A stretch of 64,000 nt of DNA, from contig NC_044564.1 of the NCBI RefSeq assembly GCF_007565055.1, positions 82,232,563-82,296,562 of the forward strand. Reading direction: 5' to 3'. A program made the position numbers and the translations under genes. The DNA comes from Rhinopithecus roxellana (Eukaryota > Chordata > Mammalia > Primates > Cercopithecidae). Shown here one piece after another: positions 60,408 through 64,000 of the stretch (the first letter of the stretch is position 1; each line of letters starts with the position of its first letter). A model generated the notes under the pieces. It made no database searches. It was not told where the DNA came from and was given only the letters and a program-made list of their open reading frames with translations.

Positions 60408-63279
60408 TCTTGGTGCACTGCTGCGACTGCAACATTTGTGTATCTGTAGTATCACTTGTAATGTTTTCCTTTTCTCTGATTTCATCTGTTTGGGTCTTTC
60501 TCTTTTTTTCTTAATTTGTGTAGCTAAAAGTCAATTTTGTTAATCTTTTCAAGAAATCAACATATTTTGCTGAAATTTTATATTTTTCAGTCTCATTTAT
60601 TTAAAGTCTTTGTATTTTTTTTGATGTAGGCATTTATAGCTACAAAATTCCTTCTTAGTACCACTGTAGTTGCTGTATCTCATAGATGCTGACATGTGTT
60701 TTCATATTCATTTGTTTCAATATTTTTTATTTTTTTCCTAATTTATTCATTGACCTATTGGTCATTCAGGAGCATGTTGTTTAATTTCCATGTGATGGGT
60801 ATTTTCTAAGGCTTGTCTTTTATTACTTTTTAGTTTTATTCCATTGTAGTCATAAAAGATACTTGCTATGGTTTCTGCTCATTTTGAATTTGCTGAGAGT
60901 TGTTTTGTGAACTAACATGTGGTCTATCCCAAAGAAGTTTCCATGTGGTGATGAAAAAGTGTGTATTCTATAGCAGTTGCATGGAATATTCTGTAAAGAT
61001 GTGTTAGACTCACTGGTCGAGTACAAGTAACCCGGATTTTTTTTTTGTTTTTGTTATCTGCCTGGATAATGTGTCCATCACCTAAAATGAGATGGTAAAT
61101 TTTCCTACTGTTACTGTATTTTAGTCTAGTTCTCCCTTTAGGCCCATGAATATTTGATTTATATATTTGGTTGCTCCATTGTTGGGTGTATATATACTTA
61201 CTACTACTATATCCTATTGGTGAATCTATCCCTTGTTGATTATATAATTATAGTTTTTTGTCTTTATATACAGTTTTTTTAAATGCAAAAACTATTTTAT
61301 TTAAGTATAGTTACCTCTACTCTTTTTTCATTTTCAGTTGTATAGAATACATTTTCCCATCCTTTCACTTTTTCTACCTGGGTGAAGTGAGTCTCTTTAT
61401 AGGTGTAGTGAGTTTCCTGTAGACAACATATAGTTGGGTCTTGCTATTCATATATCAATTCAGCCACTTTTTATGTCTTTTAATGAGATAATTTAGCTGT
61501 TTACATTCAGTGTTATTATTGATAGCTAAGGACCCACCACTGCCACTTTTACTTGTTTTTACTTATTCTGTAACTCCTCCCCTTTATCCCTTTCTTATGT
61601 GTGTGTATGTGTGTGGTGTTGTTATTTTCTCTGGTAGTGTGTTCTAATTTTTTTTTGCTTTATATTTTTAGTGCCTCTGCTATAGCTTTTGGCATTGTGG
61701 TTACCATGATGCTTAAACAAAACATTATACAGTTATAACAAGTATTTAAAACTGATGCCATCTCAGATTAGATCACAAAAAAAAAAAACACAGTAAAAAA
61801 AGAAACTATGTATATTAACTCCCTTCTATCCCAGTAGTTTGAAATTTTTATAAAGCCTATCTCTTAAAAAATATTTTACCTATGATAATGTTTAAATGTC
61901 TTTCAGTCTTCTTGGTAAACATGTAATTTATTTAAATGCTGTGATGACAATATTAGCATAACAATCACATTCACATTCTTTCTTTAGGTCTGAGGAAATT
62001 CCTTTAGAAGTTCTTGTATTACATATCTGAAAGCAATAAATTATCTTAGCTTTTGTTTGTCTGGGAAGATCTTTTTATATCCTTTATTTCTGAAGGATAG
62101 CTATGCTGGGTACAATATTTTGATGTCCAACACTTTTTCTTCAGTGCTTTGATTATATTGTCTCACTCCATCCTAGACTGCAAGATTTCTACTGAGAAGT
62201 TGCCTTGTATGTTATCTGGTCCTTTTTTCTTTCAGCTTTCAGGGTTCTTTCTTTGTCTTTGACATTTGTGAGTTTGATTATAATATAGCTTTGGGTATTC
62301 TTATTTGATTGAATCTGATTGGTGAACTTTGACCTTCCCATACCTAGATATTTATATATTTCACCAGGCTTGAAAAGTTTTCTGTTGTTATTTCTTTGAA
62401 TAAGCTATCTACCTATTTGTCTTTTTCTGTTACCTCTTTAACTCCAGTAATCTGAATGTTTACTCTTTTGATATCATCCCATAGATAGTATAAGTTTGCT
62501 CACTACTTTTCTTTTTCGTCTCATTCTCCTCTGACTGTATTTTGAAATAGTTTGTCTTTGAGTTTACTGATTCTTTCTTCTTTTTGATCAGTTAGGCTGT
62601 TGATGTTTTCTATTGCATGTTTTTATTTCAATCATTGTATTTTTAGATCCAAGATTTTTGTTTGACTTTAAAAATGTCAATCTTTTTGTTAAATATCTCT
62701 GATTAATTTCCAAATTGATATTGTGTATATTCTTGAAGTTTGTTGAGTTTCCTTAAAACATCTATTTTGATTTGTTTCTTTGAAACATCACATATTCCTT
62801 ACTTTAGCATCAGTCTCAGGCATCTTATTTTATCTCTTCAGTGAGATCATGTTTTTCTGAATATCCTTGATGCTTGTGGAAGTGTGATGGTATCTGCACA
62901 TTGATGAACTAAGTGCTTATTTTAGTCTTCACAGCCTGGCTTTATTTGTGCCTATTATTCTTCAGAGAGCCTTCCAGGGATTCTAAGCCAACTGACAGTT
63001 TTGTTCCCCACACATATATGACCACTGCAGCCATTTAAGGCCTAGAGGATACTCTAAACCCAAACTCACTGTGAGTCTTTCAATGGCTATGATGTTCATG
63101 TGACTTTCTGGCTCAAATGCACCTCAGAAGACCAAGAAGAGTTCTACGCTGTGTGGAAACGTGGGTCAGGTGCCGGAGTCCAGAAGACTCTTTCAGTTTC
63201 CTAGATAGACATGCCTCCTAGAAATACTTTTCACAGATAGAATGAATTCCTGAATGCAGCTAGACAGGCTGGACTTGAG

Positions 63280-63700
63280 ACCAGGCCCCTGCAGGATGTG
63301 CTGTGGGAAGGAGGCTGGTAGGTCTTATTGTCTCAGACAGGCATGTATCAACCAGCAAGTTCCTGCTCAAGTAGGGTAGTTCTTTGCAACTTAAGGTAGT
63401 TCTTTGACTGCGTATGAATAAATGTGACCAGGGGTGCATCTCCTGGTAAGTCCCCACACAGAGAGAATAGTTCACTGATTGCAGCAGGGGTACTGAACCT
63501 GAGACTGGGACCCTCGGGATCTTCTGTGGGACAGAGGCTAGAAAGGTTTTTTTGTTGCCCCATACAGTTATATGTTTTCCAGCAGGTCTCAGCACAGCTG
63601 GGATAGTTCAGAAACTACAGATAGAGGGGCCAGTGCAGACACTGGGCCCCCTTGGAATTTGCTGTGTGATGGAGGCTGGTGAGTTTGTCAAGAAGCTCAT
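63280..63700 (-). repeat. Internal repeat units in the L1 5'UTR
   Basis: The motif 'gctgtgggaaggaggctgg' and relatives recur at about 63300, 63521 and 63661, each followed by 'tcag/tctca...' text and 'agcacagctg/agcaagttcctg' variants. Spacings are about 223 and 138 bp, so the units are uneven. L1MA-type 5'UTRs are known to carry GC-rich internal repeats; here they are partly decayed. Confidence 0.65.
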
Positions 63701-63830
63701 ACTCCTCAGCTGTGTTATATACTCAAGTCTCCTTCTGGATCCTTGTATGAGCAGAAATCTTGTTATTAAGGCATAAGAACAGGTTACCTTTTGTTCTGCC
63801 ATCTTGATGGCATCACTTCCCTACTTCCCA

Positions 63831-64000
63831 TGACTTTCTATGCTTTTGTTCACAACAACAAATCAAATTCAGATTTATATAACTAAGCCAATGACTGATG
63901 TCTAAGCCAGGTAATATGTACTCAAAATATATGTATTGAATGCGTGAAAAAATTGATTTAAAAATTAATAAAAGGGCTATAATATCACTAAATATTCCAG
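63831..64000. other. Unassigned AT-rich sequence to window end
   Basis: No gene or recognisable repeat. It begins just beyond the inferred 5' end of the antisense L1. Confidence 0.6.

Larger units (their letters stand above)
57590..63830 (-). mobile_element. Nearly complete L1MA-type element, antisense, internally deleted
   Basis: Starts with an antisense 3'UTR ('gggggatacatgtgatacat', 57607) and distal ORF2 to about 58200. It then jumps to mid ORF2 (RT region, 58270-61500), ORF1 to 5'UTR (62100-63000), and a GC-rich 5'UTR ending near 63830 with 'tgttctgccatcttgatggc' on the plus strand, a plausible L1 5' terminus. A solo LTR splits it at 59606-60407. The missing segment near 58200 lies between distal ORF2 and RT. 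The frames are full of stops, so it is inactive. Confidence 0.85.

Noticed and set aside
60262..60543. 93-codon ORF starting inside the solo LTR
   Set aside because: It crosses the LTR boundary and target-site duplication into L1 antisense sequence, so it is not a retroviral gene.
63260..63802. Overlapping ORFs of 60-111 codons on both strands
   Set aside because: They fall in the GC-rich 5'UTR of the antisense L1MA-type element, where low stop density is expected from base composition.
1..64000. CRISPR-like or regularly spaced direct-repeat arrays, operons, tRNA or rRNA genes
   Set aside because: None seen. Repeats present are retrotransposons, microsatellites and palindromes, consistent with primate intergenic DNA.

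Overview
The window is AT-rich intergenic DNA from a primate. I found no protein-coding gene, exon, tRNA, rRNA or CRISPR array in it. It contains many Alu elements, which are restricted to primates. Three full-length AluY copies (11950, 31504, 55940) share the variant right-monomer string gagatccggccactgc, in place of the ape/human AluY form with gagatcgcgccactgc. From memory of the family this variant is typical of Old World monkeys (macaque, baboon, vervet), so the source is most likely a cercopithecid, though no search was run.

Most of the sequence consists of nested retrotransposon fossils. 1-2950 is largely unassigned. 2950-8830 is an antisense L1M array carrying a 5'-inverted L1P, two Alus and an Alu monomer. 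9200-15815 is a sense L1M array, including a 5'UTR-like part, ORF2 remnants and two 3'UTRs, interrupted by three Alus. 15816-25670 is mostly unassigned AT-rich sequence with an old AluJ and a truncated L1PA. 25676-41930 is the most layered part. An antisense L1M is split by a 6.2-kb sense L1, which itself carries a truncated L1 stub, a young twin-primed L1PA with an exact 19-bp target-site duplication, an AluY, and an ERVL-type LTR with a (TC)30 tract. Next come a sense L1M split by a second twin-primed L1PA, two AT-rich palindromes, and duplicated L1M 5' sequence. 41930-50090 is mostly unassigned, with a pyrimidine microsatellite, a GC-richer block at 43190-43570, a truncated Alu and an MLT2-like LTR. 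50090-56230 contains L1M pieces, a 222-bp L1 insert and two AluYs. 57240-63830 holds a nearly complete but internally deleted antisense L1MA-type element. An 802-bp solo LTR of class I (gammaretrovirus-like) type, flanked by a perfect 4-bp duplication, sits inside it.

No genes act together here. The open reading frames present are short (149 codons at most) and lie in L1 ORF1/ORF2 remnants, Alu bodies or simple repeats. The useful content is evolutionary: insertion order, twin-priming signatures, target-site duplications, microsatellites and palindromes. I did not find evidence of a previously undescribed biological system. Subfamily names come from recognition of sequence character and are approximate.
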